A stretch of 64,000 bases of DNA from an uncultured Thiothrix sp. (GCA_902595225.1 CACJPG010000004.1:1-64000), one strand, 5' to 3'. Positions 9,758 to 20,473 are shown, counted from the first letter of the stretch. Notes: generated by a model not told the origin, from the sequence alone. Translations and numbers: made by a program.

Positions 9758-10639
9758 TTACTCATAAAATTTCAAAAAAGATTTTTTTTCTTTCCATTTT
9801 GGGTCATATTTAACAAATATCTTGAGAAAAACTTTTTTTTCAAATAGCTTTTCTGCGCATATTCTAGAAGCTTTACTGATTTTACCTAGCATCTTTCCAT
9901 TTTTTCCGACAACAATACTTATATGATTTTTTTTATTCAAATAAATTGTTGCTGCTATAGATACTATTTTTTCGTCATCTTCAAATTTGTTAATTTCAAC
10001 GTGAAAGGAATATGGTATTTCCTCAGTTAAATATCTGATACATGATTCCCTTATGTACTCAGCTATAAAAAACTCAAAAGATTTATGACTAATTATATCC
10101 TGCTTTGAATAATTTTTTTCCTTTGGAAGAAAAGTTTTTATAACTTTTTTTAATTTATCTATATTTTTTGCTTTTTTTGAGCTTACTGGAATAATTTCAT
10201 TGTAACATTCTGTAAATTCTTCAGGTATTTCTGACAGAATCCCCATCAACTTATTTTTATCTTTTAGTAAATCAGTTTTATTAAGAACTAGTATCTTTGG
10301 TATATCCAAATCTTTTATATTCTCAAAAACTTTCATATCATCCTTGTCAACTTTATTATATTTGATCAGATGTAGAATCACATTTGAGTCATAGATTGCG
10401 CCAAGTGTGTTTTTGTTTAGGAATCTATTAAAATCTTTTTTAATATTAAAATTTAAGCCTGGCGTATCGATAAAAACAAATTCCGCTTGATCCTCTGTTA
10501 GTATTCCGTCTATTGTATGTCTAGTTGTTTGAGGTTTCCTTGTGGCTCCTGCTAAATGTTTTTTCACAAGTAAATTAAATAGTGTAGATTTTCCTACATT
10601 TGGCTTACCAACTATTGAAATATTTCCTCCAACAATCAT
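9758..10639 (-). CDS. era: GTPase Era
   Basis: Essential GTPase that binds 16S rRNA and helps 30S maturation. It has a G1 loop GKPNVGKSTLF near residues 11-21, G2 KPQTTRHTI near 36, G3 FIDTPGL near 57, G4 LNKTDLL near 118, and a C-terminal type II KH domain with ISIVVGKNGKMLGKI near 240. At 293 residues it is normal in length. The start overlaps the end of rnc by four bases (ATGA type), so translation is probably coupled; the rnc-era pairing is conserved. Confidence 0.97.
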   Translation of the reverse strand: MIVGGNISIVGKPNVGKSTLFNLLVKKHLAGATRKPQTTRHTIDGILTEDQAEFVFIDTPGLNFNIKKDFNRFLNKNTLGAIYDSNVILHLIKYNKVDKDDMKVFENIKDLDIPKILVLNKTDLLKDKNKLMGILSEIPEEFTECYNEIIPVSSKKAKNIDKLKKVIKTFLPKEKNYSKQDIISHKSFEFFIAEYIRESCIRYLTEEIPYSFHVEINKFEDDEKIVSIAATIYLNKKNHISIVVGKNGKMLGKISKASRICAEKLFEKKVFLKIFVKYDPKWKEKKSFLKFYE

Positions 10640-11313
10640 TTATCTTTGTCCATAATACTCAATTTTTCTAAAGCAGTTTCTGCGGCCTTTTGCTGAGATT
10701 TTCTTTTACTAGATCCTAGTCCTTCTGTAGAGATATTATAGTTATGAATTTGACATAAAGTTTTAAAACTCTTTTCATTTTTTTGATTAATTTCGATAGT
10801 TACATACTCAGGTAAATCACAGTTTTTAGCTTGAAGTAACTCTTGTAGCTTTGTCTTTGAATCTTTTAAGTCATCATCTTTTGGTAATGTTTTTAGATAA
10901 TTTTCAAATATCTTATATATAAATTTTCTAGAGCCTTCATAGCCATCTTTAATATATACAACAGCGATCAAAGCCTCCAAAGCATCAGAAATTATTGAAT
11001 CTCTTCTGCTTCCTCCGCTTTTTTTTTCACCTTCACCAAGAATAATATTGCTTCCTAAATTGTAATTTAAAGCAATTTTACTTAAAGTTTCTTTCTTCAC
11101 GAGATAAGATCTTTTTCTACTGAGCGATCCTTCATCATCATTTGGGAATTCATTATATAAAAATTCTGCGATGATAAAACCTAAAATGGCATCACCAAAA
11201 AATTCTAACAACTCATTATTTTGATTACTGGCGCTTCTATGAGTGAGTGAATCTAAATATAATTTTGAGTTTTTAACTTTTGATGATAATAACTTTTCTA
11301 TACTCTTACTCAT
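10636..11313 (-). CDS. rnc: Ribonuclease III
   Basis: Double-strand-specific endoribonuclease that processes rRNA precursors and structured mRNAs. The nuclease domain carries the signature NELLEFFGDAILGF near residues 33-46 with the acidic pair, and a second acidic cluster ISDALEALIAVVY near 107. A double-stranded-RNA-binding domain occupies about 150-220 (TKLQELLQAK through QKAAETALEKL). At 225 residues it is like E. coli (226). It sits between lepB and era in the conserved order. Confidence 0.97.
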   Translation of the reverse strand: MSKSIEKLLSSKVKNSKLYLDSLTHRSASNQNNELLEFFGDAILGFIIAEFLYNEFPNDDEGSLSRKRSYLVKKETLSKIALNYNLGSNIILGEGEKKSGGSRRDSIISDALEALIAVVYIKDGYEGSRKFIYKIFENYLKTLPKDDDLKDSKTKLQELLQAKNCDLPEYVTIEINQKNEKSFKTLCQIHNYNISTEGLGSSKRKSQQKAAETALEKLSIMDKDK

Positions 11314-11318
11314 TAAAT

Positions 11319-12080
11319 TTATTTTATTGAATCTCCAACTCGATTAAATTTCATACTAAACTTTTCGCTATTGAAACTAAACCAAATTAAAAAAGCTTTT
11401 CCTACGAGGTTTTTTTCAGGAACAAAACCCCAATATCTGCTATCACTACTATGGTCTCTGTTGTCTCCCATGACAAAGTATTTGCCTTCTGGAACAATAA
11501 AAGTCTCATCGTCTGGAGGGCTCATATTGTCATTTAAAGTTACATACTTTTTCTCATTATTATCCTCTTGAAAAATCTCTATTGAGGGTCTTTGAAAATC
11601 ATCAATATAATTGTGTTCTTTTTGTGGATTTTTTATATACTTCACCCCATTAACAAAAATTGTTTTATCTATATAAGATACTTTGTCGCCAGGAATACCT
11701 ATAATACGTTTTATAAAATTGATTTCCTCATTAGCAGGATATCTAAAAACAATAACATCGCCTCTTTTTGGTTCTGATATATCCAGAATTTTTGATTTTG
11801 TTATTGGCAGTCTAATTCCGTAAATATATTTATTGACTAGAATATAATCCCCAATAAGCAAGGTTGGAAGCATCGATCCAGACGGGATTCGAAAGGGCTC
11901 TGCTAAAAAAGATCTTAAGAATAAAACGATAAGCAGAATGGGTAAAAAGGACTTTGCTTGATATGCTATCCAATCAAACGACTTACTCTTACCACTATAT
12001 CCTTTTTTACTAATTAATATTAAAGCAAAACTAACAAAAATTAATAAAACTAATATAAATTCCAGATCTATGCTGTTCAC
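11319..12080 (-). CDS. lepB: Signal peptidase I
   Basis: Inner-membrane serine protease that removes Sec and Tat signal peptides. Two N-terminal membrane segments (about residues 5-23 and 45-60) precede the catalytic domain. The nucleophile is S69 in RIPSGSMLPT and the general base is K124 in NFIKRIIGIPGD. The family box GDNRDHSSDSRYWGFVP lies near 212. At 253 residues it is shorter than E. coli LepB (324). lepA does not precede it; upstream is the merR-like gene. Confidence 0.96.
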   Translation of the reverse strand: MNSIDLEFILVLLIFVSFALILISKKGYSGKSKSFDWIAYQAKSFLPILLIVLFLRSFLAEPFRIPSGSMLPTLLIGDYILVNKYIYGIRLPITKSKILDISEPKRGDVIVFRYPANEEINFIKRIIGIPGDKVSYIDKTIFVNGVKYIKNPQKEHNYIDDFQRPSIEIFQEDNNEKKYVTLNDNMSPPDDETFIVPEGKYFVMGDNRDHSSDSRYWGFVPEKNLVGKAFLIWFSFNSEKFSMKFNRVGDSIK

Positions 12081-12096
12081 CTATTTTTTTTAATAA

Positions 12097-12456
12097 TTAA
12101 TCTTTTTTTAAGACAGATAAAACATCTTCAAGCTCTGAAACAAGTTGATGTACTAGTTGTGATGATAATGTATTATCGTTATTTGCATCCTCGCCAGACA
12201 ATTTTTTTCTAGCACCCTCAATAGTATATCCTTGTTCGTAAAGCAAGCTTCTGATTTGTCTTATTAGCAAGACATCATGTCTTTGGTAGTATCTTCTGTT
12301 ACCACGGCGCTTAACTGGAGATAACATTGGGAATTCTTGTTCCCAATATCTTAGTACATGAGATTTTACGTCGCAAAGGTCACTTACTTCCCCTATTGTA
12401 AAATATCTTTTACTTGGAATAGATTCATTGCTTTTATTATTCGTTACTAATTGCAT
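12097..12456 (-). CDS. MerR-family regulator next to ihfA
   Basis: Small DNA-binding protein (119 residues) with a MerR winged-helix domain near residues 19-90: [22 protein letters not shown], then [21 protein letters not shown] short coiled segment follows, without metal-binding cysteines, so it is not a CueR/MerR-type metal sensor. A MerR-like gene directly after ihfA and pheT is a constant gammaproteobacterial arrangement; its target is unknown. Its start overlaps the last 20 bases of ihfA, so it is translated from the same message. Confidence 0.88.
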   Translation of the reverse strand: MQLVTNNKSNESIPSKRYFTIGEVSDLCDVKSHVLRYWEQEFPMLSPVKRRGNRRYYQRHDVLLIRQIRSLLYEQGYTIEGARKKLSGEDANNDNTLSSQLVHQLVSELEDVLSVLKKD

Positions 12457-12736
12457 TATTTTCTACTCGGGCTTTAAGTTTTTGTCCAGCACGAAAGGTT
12501 ACGACTCGTCTTGAACTAATCATTACATCCTCGCCAGTTTTTGGATTTCGTCCAGGTCTTGCTTTTTTGTCTCTAAGAACGAAATTTCCAAAACCAGATA
12601 TTTTAACATCTAATCCTGAAACTAATATTTCTGAGATTTCTGAAAAAAATATTTCTACAAACTCTTTTGCTTCCCGCTTATTCAAACCTAACTCTTCGTA
12701 AAGCTGCTCGGCTATATCTGCTTTTGTTAGTGCCAT
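12437..12736 (-). CDS. ihfA: Integration host factor subunit alpha
   Basis: DNA-bending HU/IHF-family protein that acts as a heterodimer with IhfB in transcription, replication and recombination. I take ATG 12736, giving 99 residues beginning [17 protein letters not shown], the length and N-terminus of known IhfA. An in-frame GTG 12 bases upstream (12748) is possible but would add four residues foreign to the family. The DNA-binding arm is visible as [21 protein letters not shown] near residue 50. It lies between pheT and the merR-like gene, the classical pheST-ihfA operon. Confidence 0.96.
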   Translation of the reverse strand: MALTKADIAEQLYEELGLNKREAKEFVEIFFSEISEILVSGLDVKISGFGNFVLRDKKARPGRNPKTGEDVMISSRRVVTFRAGQKLKARVENNAISNE

Positions 12737-12756
12737 ATCTTTACCCACAATAAAAG

Positions 12757-14718
12757 TTATTTTCTTAGTTCGATATTGAATTTTTCAATCAAATTATTCA
12801 ATATTTTTTCAATATTTCGATCTGCCACCTCATGGGTGAGAGTTTTTCTCTCATCTTGAAAAATAAATCCAACTCCAAGACTTTTTTTTCCATCAGGAAT
12901 ACCTTTTCCTTCATACAAATCAAAGAGTAATATTTTTTTTAGTGAATGTACATTAATTTCTTCTACTAATTTACAAATTTCTTTGTAACTAACACTAGTA
13001 TCAATCAAAAAGGATAAGTCTCTTCTAATATTTGGAAATTTCACAAAGTTTCTGAATCTTTCTTGCGAATTATTTTTAATTTTTTCAATAAACTCATCCA
13101 TGGAGATTGAAAGCACAATATATTCTCTCTCATTTCTTGAAATATGGTATATTTCATAAAGAATATCATCTTTCTTCAGACCAAAAATATTTGAAATATC
13201 TTCAACAATACTAATCATGTCGTATCTATCAAATTTATCTTTGTTAGACATCCAGCTTTCATCAAATTTATTTCCATATACAACACAGGTGAGTATATTC
13301 TCACAAGAGTTTCCATAAATTTTACTTATTTCAAAAAAACGATAAGAATCTCTTGGATTCATATTTATATTATGCTCAATATTCTTGATTAAAGATGTTG
13401 ATATATTGCTTCGTAATTTGATTTGGTTTGAACTCATGAAATTTGATATTTTTTTATGATGAATATAAGGAACATTTTTCCAGTCAAAGTCTTCTGAAGT
13501 TTCCTCATTTGTAAAAGAATAGTTTATGCATTCTGAAAAACTGCTTTTATATAAATAATCTTTGATTTGGTTTGTAACAGATATTGGCAAATAGTTCTTA
13601 TTCACCTTTAAATCAATTTTTTCAGAAATAATAGGAATATTATCATAGCCAAATAATCGTCCTACCTCTTCTACATAATCTGAATGAATTTCTAAATCAA
13701 ATCTATAGCTTGGATTTCGAGCTTTCCTACTCTTTTTATCATAATTACAACCCAAAGAAGATAATATAGTTTCAATTTCTTTATTAGATATATCAATACC
13801 AAGAACTTTTCTAATTTTTTCAAAATCAATTTCCACTTCATGGGGAATTGGCAGGTGATTTTTGTCTTCATAAACTTCAATATCAGAAAATTTATATAAG
13901 CTGTATTTAGAAATGATATTTTGTAATAAAATTAACGCATTTTTAGGTAAGTCAAAGTCAACACCCCTTTCAAATCTTTGAGAGGACTCAGTCTGAAGTT
14001 TTAACTCTCTTGCCTTATTGGCCATTAAATTTGGAGGAAAGAAAGCGCTTTCTATAAGAGCATTTTTTGTGCTAGAGGATATTGCACAATGCTCTGCCCC
14101 TATAATTCCAGCAAGAGAAATAATTCCATTTTCGTCACAAATTACGATATTTTTTTCTCCGAGTTCGTATTCTTTTCCATCAAATGCTTTAAATTTCTCT
14201 CCACTTTTTGAAAATCTTATAGATATTTCTCCCTTTAATTTATCAAGATCATACGCATGCATCGGTTGACCTAAATCAATATTAATATAATTTAAAATAT
14301 CAACTAGGGGGTTTACCAGACCAATTCCAATATCTTTTAAATTTTTTGCAATGACCTTTGGAGTTTCAGAATTTTTTTCTACATTTTCTAAAAACATGTA
14401 TGAAAATCTTGGACATATTTTTTTATTATTTATGTTTAATTTTAAATTTTTCAATTCACATGATGCTGATTTTTCTTTTATTGCGTTCGATTTTTTTTGG
14501 CTGTAATTGTTACTGATGCAACAAAGTTCTCTTGCTATACCGGTCACAGATAAGCAATCGGATCTATTGGGCGTTAAATCAACGTCAATTAAAAAATCAT
14601 TTTTTAATGGAGTAATTTCATCAACCTCCAATCCTGCCATAGTTAAATCATCACAAAGCTCCTCAATGCTAGTGTTTATATTAGTATGTTCCTCGAGCCA
14701 GCTTTTAGTAAATTTCAT
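12757..14718 (-). CDS. pheT: Phenylalanyl-tRNA synthetase beta chain, short form without the tRNA_bind (B2) domain
   Basis: Beta subunit of the alpha2beta2 PheRS that charges tRNA-Phe and edits mischarged tyrosine. At 653 residues it is about 140 shorter than E. coli PheT (795). Most of the loss is at one place: [10 protein letters not shown] (28-36), the end of the first B1 segment, runs almost directly into [11 protein letters not shown] (46-56), the second B1 segment. The EMAP-like OB-fold normally inserted between them is missing. The B3/B4 editing region ([17 protein letters not shown]), B5 ([16 protein letters not shown]) and the C-terminal anticodon-binding fold ([13 protein letters not shown]) remain. 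It overlaps pheS by four bases. Loss looks like a clean domain deletion, not a frameshift. Confidence 0.95.
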   Translation of the reverse strand: MKFTKSWLEEHTNINTSIEELCDDLTMAGLEVDEITPLKNDFLIDVDLTPNRSDCLSVTGIARELCCISNNYSQKKSNAIKEKSASCELKNLKLNINNKKICPRFSYMFLENVEKNSETPKVIAKNLKDIGIGLVNPLVDILNYINIDLGQPMHAYDLDKLKGEISIRFSKSGEKFKAFDGKEYELGEKNIVICDENGIISLAGIIGAEHCAISSSTKNALIESAFFPPNLMANKARELKLQTESSQRFERGVDFDLPKNALILLQNIISKYSLYKFSDIEVYEDKNHLPIPHEVEIDFEKIRKVLGIDISNKEIETILSSLGCNYDKKSRKARNPSYRFDLEIHSDYVEEVGRLFGYDNIPIISEKIDLKVNKNYLPISVTNQIKDYLYKSSFSECINYSFTNEETSEDFDWKNVPYIHHKKISNFMSSNQIKLRSNISTSLIKNIEHNINMNPRDSYRFFEISKIYGNSCENILTCVVYGNKFDESWMSNKDKFDRYDMISIVEDISNIFGLKKDDILYEIYHISRNEREYIVLSISMDEFIEKIKNNSQERFRNFVKFPNIRRDLSFLIDTSVSYKEICKLVEEINVHSLKKILLFDLYEGKGIPDGKKSLGVGFIFQDERKTLTHEVADRNIEKILNNLIEKFNIELRK

Positions 14719-15734
14719 AATTTAACTCTCTTGAATTGTTCTAGAAACCTTAGATCATTTTCATAGAATAATCTCAGGTCAGAAATTCCAAGCTTCAACA
14801 TTGCAAGCCTCTCTACTCCTAATCCAAAAGCATATCCACTATATATTGACGAATTTATATTAGCCATCTCTAGGACGTTGGGATGAACCATCCCGCATCC
14901 TAATATTTCAAGCCAACTTTTTTCTCCCTTATTGTTAAAATACTCTATATCAACTTCCGCAGAAGGTTCTGTAAACGGAAAGTATGACGGGCGAAATCTT
15001 ATTTTTAAGTCTTCTTCTTCAAAAAAACTCTTTAAAAAAATATTAATGATTGATTTCAAATTTGAGAAAGAAACATCTTTATCAATATAAAGTCCTTCGA
15101 TTTGATGAAACATTGGGGTGTGAGTTATATCTGAGTCTTTTCTATAAACTTTTCCTGGAGCGATAATTCTTATAGGAATTTCTTTCTCTCGCATTGCTCT
15201 TATTTGGACTGATGAAGTATGAGTTCTCAATAAATTACCGTCCTCAAGATAAAAAGTATCGTGCATTGCTCTTGCTGGATGAGACTCTGGAATATTTAGT
15301 GCAGTGAAATTATGAAAATCGTCCTCAACTTCTGGGCCCTCTACACATTCAAACTTTAAAGCTTGAAAAATATCAATAGAATAATTCATAATTTTTGTAA
15401 TTGGGTGCAAACTTCCAATTGATATCTGTCTACTTGGCATCGTTACATCAAAATTGTCGATCTTCTTGTTTGCTTTACTTTTGAGTGATTTTTTTTTCTC
15501 TTCAAGGGATGAATTAAGACTATTTTTTGCCTGGTTAACGATTTTTCCAAAATCAGCTTTATTCTTACCATCAAGCGTAGATAGTGATTTCATGAGAGAG
15601 TTGAGTTGGCTTTTTTTACCTAAGAATTGTACTCTAGCTTTCTCTAAATCCTCATAGTTCTTGATTTCCTTTATGGACCGAAGCGCTTTATCTAAAACTT
15701 TTTCTAATTCGGTTTTTAGTTCTTCAACAGACAT
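14715..15734 (-). CDS. pheS: Phenylalanyl-tRNA synthetase alpha chain
   Basis: Catalytic subunit of PheRS. An N-terminal coiled coil (about 1-85) binds tRNA; the class II core follows, with GSLHPITKIMNY near 107, the motif 2 region LRTHTSSVQIRAM near 169, FHQIEGLYIDKD near 207, and motif 3 GYAFGLGVERLAMLKLGI near 303. At 339 residues it has the usual length (E. coli 327). It shares one base with rplT upstream and overlaps pheT downstream. Confidence 0.97.
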   Translation of the reverse strand: MSVEELKTELEKVLDKALRSIKEIKNYEDLEKARVQFLGKKSQLNSLMKSLSTLDGKNKADFGKIVNQAKNSLNSSLEEKKKSLKSKANKKIDNFDVTMPSRQISIGSLHPITKIMNYSIDIFQALKFECVEGPEVEDDFHNFTALNIPESHPARAMHDTFYLEDGNLLRTHTSSVQIRAMREKEIPIRIIAPGKVYRKDSDITHTPMFHQIEGLYIDKDVSFSNLKSIINIFLKSFFEEEDLKIRFRPSYFPFTEPSAEVDIEYFNNKGEKSWLEILGCGMVHPNVLEMANINSSIYSGYAFGLGVERLAMLKLGISDLRLFYENDLRFLEQFKRVKL

Positions 15735-16093
15735 CAGGCTGCTAGCTGTGATTTCGCCTCTTTTGCAATTGCTGCAAAAGTCTCAATATCATTCATTGCT
15801 AAGTCTGCAAGGATTTTTCTGTCAATATCAATGTCTGCCTTATTAAGCCCGTTTATTAGTGAGCTATAACTTAAATCATACATTCTTGCGGCAGCATTAA
15901 TTCTTACTATCCATAGTGATCTAAATGCTCTTTTCTTTTGCTTTCTGTCTCTATACGCGTACTGACCAGCTTTTGTTACTGCCTGAGTAGCAACTCTATA
16001 GACGTTTTTTCTTGCGCCATAGTATCCTTTAGCTTTTGCTTTTACCTTTTTATGTCTTGCGTGGGCTGTAACACCTCGTTTTACTCTGGACAT
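15734..16093 (-). CDS. rplT: 50S ribosomal protein L20
   Basis: Early-assembling large-subunit protein. It has 119 residues (E. coli 118), a basic N-terminal extension ([28 protein letters not shown] region) and a globular C-terminus with [21 protein letters not shown]. In E. coli L20 represses rpmI-rplT translation; the same infC-rpmI-rplT order is present here. Confidence 0.97.
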   Translation of the reverse strand: MSRVKRGVTAHARHKKVKAKAKGYYGARKNVYRVATQAVTKAGQYAYRDRKQKKRAFRSLWIVRINAAARMYDLSYSSLINGLNKADIDIDRKILADLAMNDIETFAAIAKEAKSQLAA

Positions 16094-16106
16094 TTTAATT
16101 CTCCGT

Positions 16107-16304
16107 TTAGCTGTATGGTAACAGTTTTTTTACTGCTGGGGTATCGACTTTATCTACAATATCTGGAGACCTTAGCCCGCGCTTACGTTTAGTACTTTTT
16201 TTTGTCAGAATGTGATTTAAATGAGATTTTTTACATTTAAATTTTCCAGATGAAGTAGATTTAAATCTTTTAGCTGCACCTCTATTTGTTTTTAGTTTTG
16301 GCAT
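16107..16304 (-). CDS. rpmI: 50S ribosomal protein L35
   Basis: Small basic ribosomal protein of 65 residues starting [14 protein letters not shown], the family signature, and ending with the VKKLLPY region. Located between infC and rplT as usual. Confidence 0.97.
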   Translation of the reverse strand: MPKLKTNRGAAKRFKSTSSGKFKCKKSHLNHILTKKSTKRKRGLRSPDIVDKVDTPAVKKLLPYS

Positions 16305-16319
16305 AATTATTCCTATTCT

Positions 16320-16835
16320 TTATTTTTTCGGGGCGATGACCATAACAATCTGTCTGCCTTCAAACTTAGGACTTTGCTCAACTTCAGCAATATCTTCTAA
16401 GTCTTTTTCAATTCTATCAACTTGCTTCATTCCAAGCTCTTTATGTGCTAACTCTCTTCCTCGAAAGCGTATTGTAATTTTTGCTTTATCTCCATCAGTT
16501 ATAAATCTTCTTAGATTCGTAAGCTTAGTTTGATAATCGTTTTCCTCTGTACTTGGTCTAAGTTTTACTTCTTTAACCTGTTGCTGTTTTTGTTTCTTTT
16601 TTGCTTGTTGCGCTTTTTTATTTTGTTCAAATCTAAATTTACCATAGTTCATTACTTTACATACTGGAGGCTTTGCATTTGGAGTTACCTCAACTAGATC
16701 AAGATCTGCTTCCTTTGCTATCTCTAACGCATCGTCTATTTTTACAACTCCTAAGTTTTCTCCTTCAACACCTATTAATCTAACTTCCGGAGTTTTAATA
16801 CTCTGGTTTAATCTTGTATATTTATCTGAACTAAT
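16320..16835 (-). CDS. infC: Translation initiation factor IF-3, rare AUU start codon
   Basis: IF-3 keeps 30S subunits free and checks the initiator codon. The first in-frame ATG (16652) lies in the middle of the protein, inside the conserved CKVMNYGKF, and would remove the whole N-terminal domain. Reading upstream, the frame contains the normal N-domain ([17 protein letters not shown], then [17 protein letters not shown]) and is closed by a TAA at 16841-16839. The only suitable start is ATT at 16835-16833, with an AGGAG ribosome-binding site centred about ten bases upstream. This gives 171 residues, like E. coli (180). In E. coli infC also starts at AUU, which lets IF-3 repress its own synthesis. 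It begins 15 bases after thrS. Confidence 0.95.
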   Translation of the reverse strand: MSSDKYTRLNQSIKTPEVRLIGVEGENLGVVKIDDALEIAKEADLDLVEVTPNAKPPVCKVMNYGKFRFEQNKKAQQAKKKQKQQQVKEVKLRPSTEENDYQTKLTNLRRFITDGDKAKITIRFRGRELAHKELGMKQVDRIEKDLEDIAEVEQSPKFEGRQIVMVIAPKK

Positions 16836-16850
16836 CTTTTATCTCCTATA

Positions 16851-18758
16851 CTAATTAACTTTAATTCCATTATCTTTAAGCTTCTCAATAAATTCTGTTG
16901 CACTGATTAAATTATGTTCAGCGCCATCATACTCTCGAACTGAAATTTTACCGGCAGAAACTTCTTTATCGCCAATTATTACAATATAAGGAACTTTTGC
17001 AATAATTAGTTCACGGATTTTATATCCAATTTTCTCATTTCTCAAGTCAAGAGAGCTGCGAAACGCGTTTTTTTTAAATATTTCGTTTATATCCTTAGCA
17101 AACCCAATATGTTTATCAGATATGTTTACAATAACTAGTTGCTCTGGACATAGCCAAAATGGTAGTTTTCCACCGTAGTGTTCAATTAAAATCCCAATAA
17201 ATCTTTCCATTGAGCCAAGTATAGCTCTATGTATCATTACTGGTACTGCTTTATCTCCATTTTCATCAATATACTTAGCAGATAATGCAGAAGGCATAGA
17301 AAAATCTAATTGTACAGTTCCGCATTGCCACTCTCTCGAAAGAGAATCAGTAAGAGTAAATTCAATTTTTGGCCCATAGAATGCACCCTCACCAGGTAAA
17401 GTTATAAAATTCGGAACATTTTCCTTTAGTGTATCTGAAAGAATTTTTTCGGATTTATTCCAAATATCCTCGCTCCCAACTTTTTTTTCGGGTCTAGTTG
17501 ATAAAGCCACTTTTATATTTGTAAATCCAAGCTGCTCATAAACCTTGAATGTAAGTTTTATTAATTTTGTAATCTCATCATAAAGCTGCGATTCGGTACA
17601 AAATATATGAGCATCATCTTGGACAAATTGTCTTGCTCTCATTAATCCATGAAGAGTGCCCGATGGTTCATTTCTGTGAACAAGTCCAAACTCGCAAAGT
17701 TTTAAAGGAAGTTCTCTATAACTTTTTAATCCTTGATTAAAAACTTGTAAGTGCCCTGGGCAACTCATAGGCTTTACCGCATAATCTCTTTTTTCTGAAT
17801 GAGTAGAAAAAATCATATCTCCAAACTTATCCCAATGGCCAGATTTTTCCCATAAAGTCCTATCTAATATTTGTGGGGTGTTTATTTCTTCGTAACCAGA
17901 GTCAGAATTAACTTTTCTCATAAAGCTTTTAAGTAGCTGGTAAACTGTCCAACCTTTCGAATGCCAGAAAACCATTCCGGGTGCTTCCTCTTGAAAATGA
18001 AATAAATCTAATTGCTTTCCAAGTTTTCTATGATCATTTTTTTCAGCTGCTTCAATTTTTTCAATATAAGAGTTAAGCTCTTCTTTTGTATCCCAGGCAG
18101 TACCATAAATTCTTTGCAACATTTTATTGTCAGAATTTCCACGCCAATAAGCTCCTGAAACTTTTGTCAATTTGAAATGTTTTAAAAATTTTGTGTTCGG
18201 AACATGAGGACCTCTACACATATCTATATATTCCTCATGAAAATATAATGCTATTTCCTCGCCTTCAGGAATTTCATTAATAATTTCTTGTTTATAAGGT
18301 TCATTTCTTTTTTTAAAAACATCAAGGGCTTCTTTAGGTGTAACAACCTTACGAATAACATCATAATTTTTTTTTATTAATTCTTTGATTTTATTTTCTA
18401 TTGCAGACAAATCTTCGACATTAAACGACTTATCGCAATCTATATCATAATAAAAACCATTTTTTATCACGGGACCGATAGCCATTTTTGCTTCAGGATA
18501 AAGTTGTTTTATTGCATGCCCTATTAGATGAGCAAAGGAGTGTCTTACAATTTCGACCCCCTCTTCGTCAGTTTTTTTTATAATCTCTACACGTGTGTTA
18601 TCGATTATTTCTACAGATAAGTCTCTTAATTTGCCGTTAATTTTTCCCGCAACTGCAACCTTAGCAAGAGAGTTGCTAATATTTTTTGCAACCTCAAACA
18701 AGGTTGTGTTTAAAGGAAACTCCTTTTCCTGTCCGTCTGGTAATGTAATTTTTGGCAT
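16851..18758 (-). CDS. thrS: Threonyl-tRNA synthetase
   Basis: Class II synthetase charging tRNA-Thr. Domains: TGS (1-60, [14 protein letters not shown]), the editing domain (about 65-225, with [16 protein letters not shown] and the downstream Cys/His set), the catalytic core ([12 protein letters not shown] near 335, [17 protein letters not shown] near 372, and [10 protein letters not shown] near 485), and the C-terminal anticodon-binding domain. At 635 residues it is standard (E. coli 642). It heads the thrS-infC-rpmI-rplT-pheST-ihfA-merR run. Confidence 0.97.
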   Translation of the reverse strand: MPKITLPDGQEKEFPLNTTLFEVAKNISNSLAKVAVAGKINGKLRDLSVEIIDNTRVEIIKKTDEEGVEIVRHSFAHLIGHAIKQLYPEAKMAIGPVIKNGFYYDIDCDKSFNVEDLSAIENKIKELIKKNYDVIRKVVTPKEALDVFKKRNEPYKQEIINEIPEGEEIALYFHEEYIDMCRGPHVPNTKFLKHFKLTKVSGAYWRGNSDNKMLQRIYGTAWDTKEELNSYIEKIEAAEKNDHRKLGKQLDLFHFQEEAPGMVFWHSKGWTVYQLLKSFMRKVNSDSGYEEINTPQILDRTLWEKSGHWDKFGDMIFSTHSEKRDYAVKPMSCPGHLQVFNQGLKSYRELPLKLCEFGLVHRNEPSGTLHGLMRARQFVQDDAHIFCTESQLYDEITKLIKLTFKVYEQLGFTNIKVALSTRPEKKVGSEDIWNKSEKILSDTLKENVPNFITLPGEGAFYGPKIEFTLTDSLSREWQCGTVQLDFSMPSALSAKYIDENGDKAVPVMIHRAILGSMERFIGILIEHYGGKLPFWLCPEQLVIVNISDKHIGFAKDINEIFKKNAFRSSLDLRNEKIGYKIRELIIAKVPYIVIIGDKEVSAGKISVREYDGAEHNLISATEFIEKLKDNGIKVN

Positions 18759-18784
18759 TCTAATATTTTATAATATAAAATCAT

Positions 18785-18861
<77 letters not shown>

Positions 18862-18932
18862 TTATAATAAATGTTAATATAACATTTTAACAATAATCGT
18901 GCATAATAGTATTAACAAATATAGTAAAAATT

Positions 18933-19331
18933 ATGAAATCTATCAGTAAATACATATCAATATTCTTAACTTTAATTTTGGTAAGCCTGCCATTAAAAGC
19001 TGAAGAATTCAAAAACGATGAACCAGTTTATCATATAGTTTTAATTTGGTTGAAAACTTATAGAAATGAAATGAGAATTAATAAAATAATTAACGCGAGT
19101 AAAGAGCTGAAAAATATTCCAGGAGTGTTAGAGGTAACTACTGGAAAAGTGCTTAGAAGCTCAAGAGTAATTGTAGACGACACTTTCGATGTCAGTGTAA
19201 TAATTAAATTTGCATCAAAAGATTATTTAAATGATTACTTAGTGCATCCTATACATGTCAAGCTTGCAAACGAAGTTCTAAAACCATTAGCGAATAAAAT
19301 CACAGTTTACGATACTGTTATACAGGAATAA
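18933..19331 (+). CDS. Exported Dabb (stress-responsive alpha/beta barrel) domain protein
   Basis: A 132-residue protein with a Sec signal peptide (MKSISKYISIFLTLILVSLP then LKAEE; cleavage near residue 23). The mature part resembles a dimeric alpha-beta barrel of the Dabb family: VYHIVLIWLK at its start, a helix ending LKNIPGVLEVTTGKV, the VDDTFDVSVIIKFAS strand, and DYLVHPIHVKLANEVLKPL. Family members have varied or unknown roles; the substrate is unknown and the periplasmic site is inferred from the signal peptide. Confidence 0.75.
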   Translation: MKSISKYISIFLTLILVSLPLKAEEFKNDEPVYHIVLIWLKTYRNEMRINKIINASKELKNIPGVLEVTTGKVLRSSRVIVDDTFDVSVIIKFASKDYLNDYLVHPIHVKLANEVLKPLANKITVYDTVIQE

Positions 19332-19347
19332 GAGAGAATTAATAAAG

Positions 19348-20472
19348 ATGGAGTTGATTTTTCATAAATCAGAAAAATATATTGATGAAGATATATTTTA
19401 CTATATAAGCGATCAAAGAGATAAACACTCTATGATCAAACCGAAAAAAGAAAATTTGATTAGTATGACAGTAGATTCAGAAAAACTTTTACCTCCATGT
19501 AAAAATGAAATAACAAATGTTTTTTACCCCTTTAAAAAAAATAGTATAGATAAAATTTACATTGGATTAAGTTTTCCGCTTTTTTCAAACAATTGGGCAG
19601 CAGCATATCTTAGATATCTTTTAAAAGTGATTAAAAGACAAAATGGTTCCATTATTCTTCCTGTTTACCCGGAAGAACAAGCAAATGAAAAAGGCATGTG
19701 GTCAAGAAGCTTTTTGGAAAATATTTTTACAAGTAGAACTGGGTGGACTGGTAAAAATAATGTTTGGGCTGAAAATGATGGAGTAATGTCTATGAGAATT
19801 GGCAAAAACTTTCCAAAAAAACCAGATAGTACATTAAACTTTTACTTGGATGAAATTGGGAACCAATTCTATCGGAATCAATTAAATGGTGGAAACAAAG
19901 AAAGCAAAGAAACAATAAAGAACATTTGGTTAACAAGCAAATACAGTTCAATTGTAGAAAAAGTTATCCAAGACAAATTTCAAAAAGATAATATTGTTTA
20001 TACAGATATTTGTGATGATTCATCTTTAGCTTTTGAGGTAAGCGTTAGTGATTATATATCTGTGAAAAAAACAATTATATGTACTGATGATGACTCATTA
20101 TATGATGATTTATTGAATTACTTTTCCTATAGAAGTAAAAATGATTTCACATTACTTTCTAAATCAAAATTGCAGACTTTAGATAAATATCAGCCAAATG
20201 TTGTTTCAATCATTAATAATAAAAATAACGACGAGTATTTAGAAGCTATTACTAAACTACTGCCTAAAACAAATATTATTTTTTATGGCACATTTTCTGA
20301 GAATTTAGAAAAATTTTCTGCCTCTTATGATATATCTATTTACTCCACTATTGTTGCCACAAAGCTTGAGACAGGAAAGACTATTAACCACTACTCTGAT
20401 ATCATTGAGGAAGAAATAAATTTAGAGAAGGATAACTCTTTAGCTAAAATGTATTTATTAACTCCAAAGTAG
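19348..20472 (+). CDS. Unknown protein coupled to a PD-(D/E)XK nuclease
   Basis: I do not recognise this 374-residue protein. It is predicted soluble, with no signal peptide or membrane segment. Features include a tryptophan-rich stretch (NNWAAAYLRYLLKVIKRQNGSI near 92, and MWSRSFLENIFTSRTGWTG near 125). In the C-terminal third there are repeated strand-like segments (KTIICTDDDSLYDDLL, PNVVSIINNK, TNIIFYGTF) resembling a Rossmann-like fold. The N-terminal half loosely recalls a methyltransferase C-terminus, too weak to claim. It ends one base before the next gene, so the two products are probably made together. Confidence 0.6.
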   Translation: MELIFHKSEKYIDEDIFYYISDQRDKHSMIKPKKENLISMTVDSEKLLPPCKNEITNVFYPFKKNSIDKIYIGLSFPLFSNNWAAAYLRYLLKVIKRQNGSIILPVYPEEQANEKGMWSRSFLENIFTSRTGWTGKNNVWAENDGVMSMRIGKNFPKKPDSTLNFYLDEIGNQFYRNQLNGGNKESKETIKNIWLTSKYSSIVEKVIQDKFQKDNIVYTDICDDSSLAFEVSVSDYISVKKTIICTDDDSLYDDLLNYFSYRSKNDFTLLSKSKLQTLDKYQPNVVSIINNKNNDEYLEAITKLLPKTNIIFYGTFSENLEKFSASYDISIYSTIVATKLETGKTINHYSDIIEEEINLEKDNSLAKMYLLTPK

Positions 20473-20473
20473 C

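Noticed and set aside
12737..12748. GTG start four codons upstream for ihfA
   Set aside because: It would add residues not present in IhfA proteins; ATG 12736 gives the exact family length.
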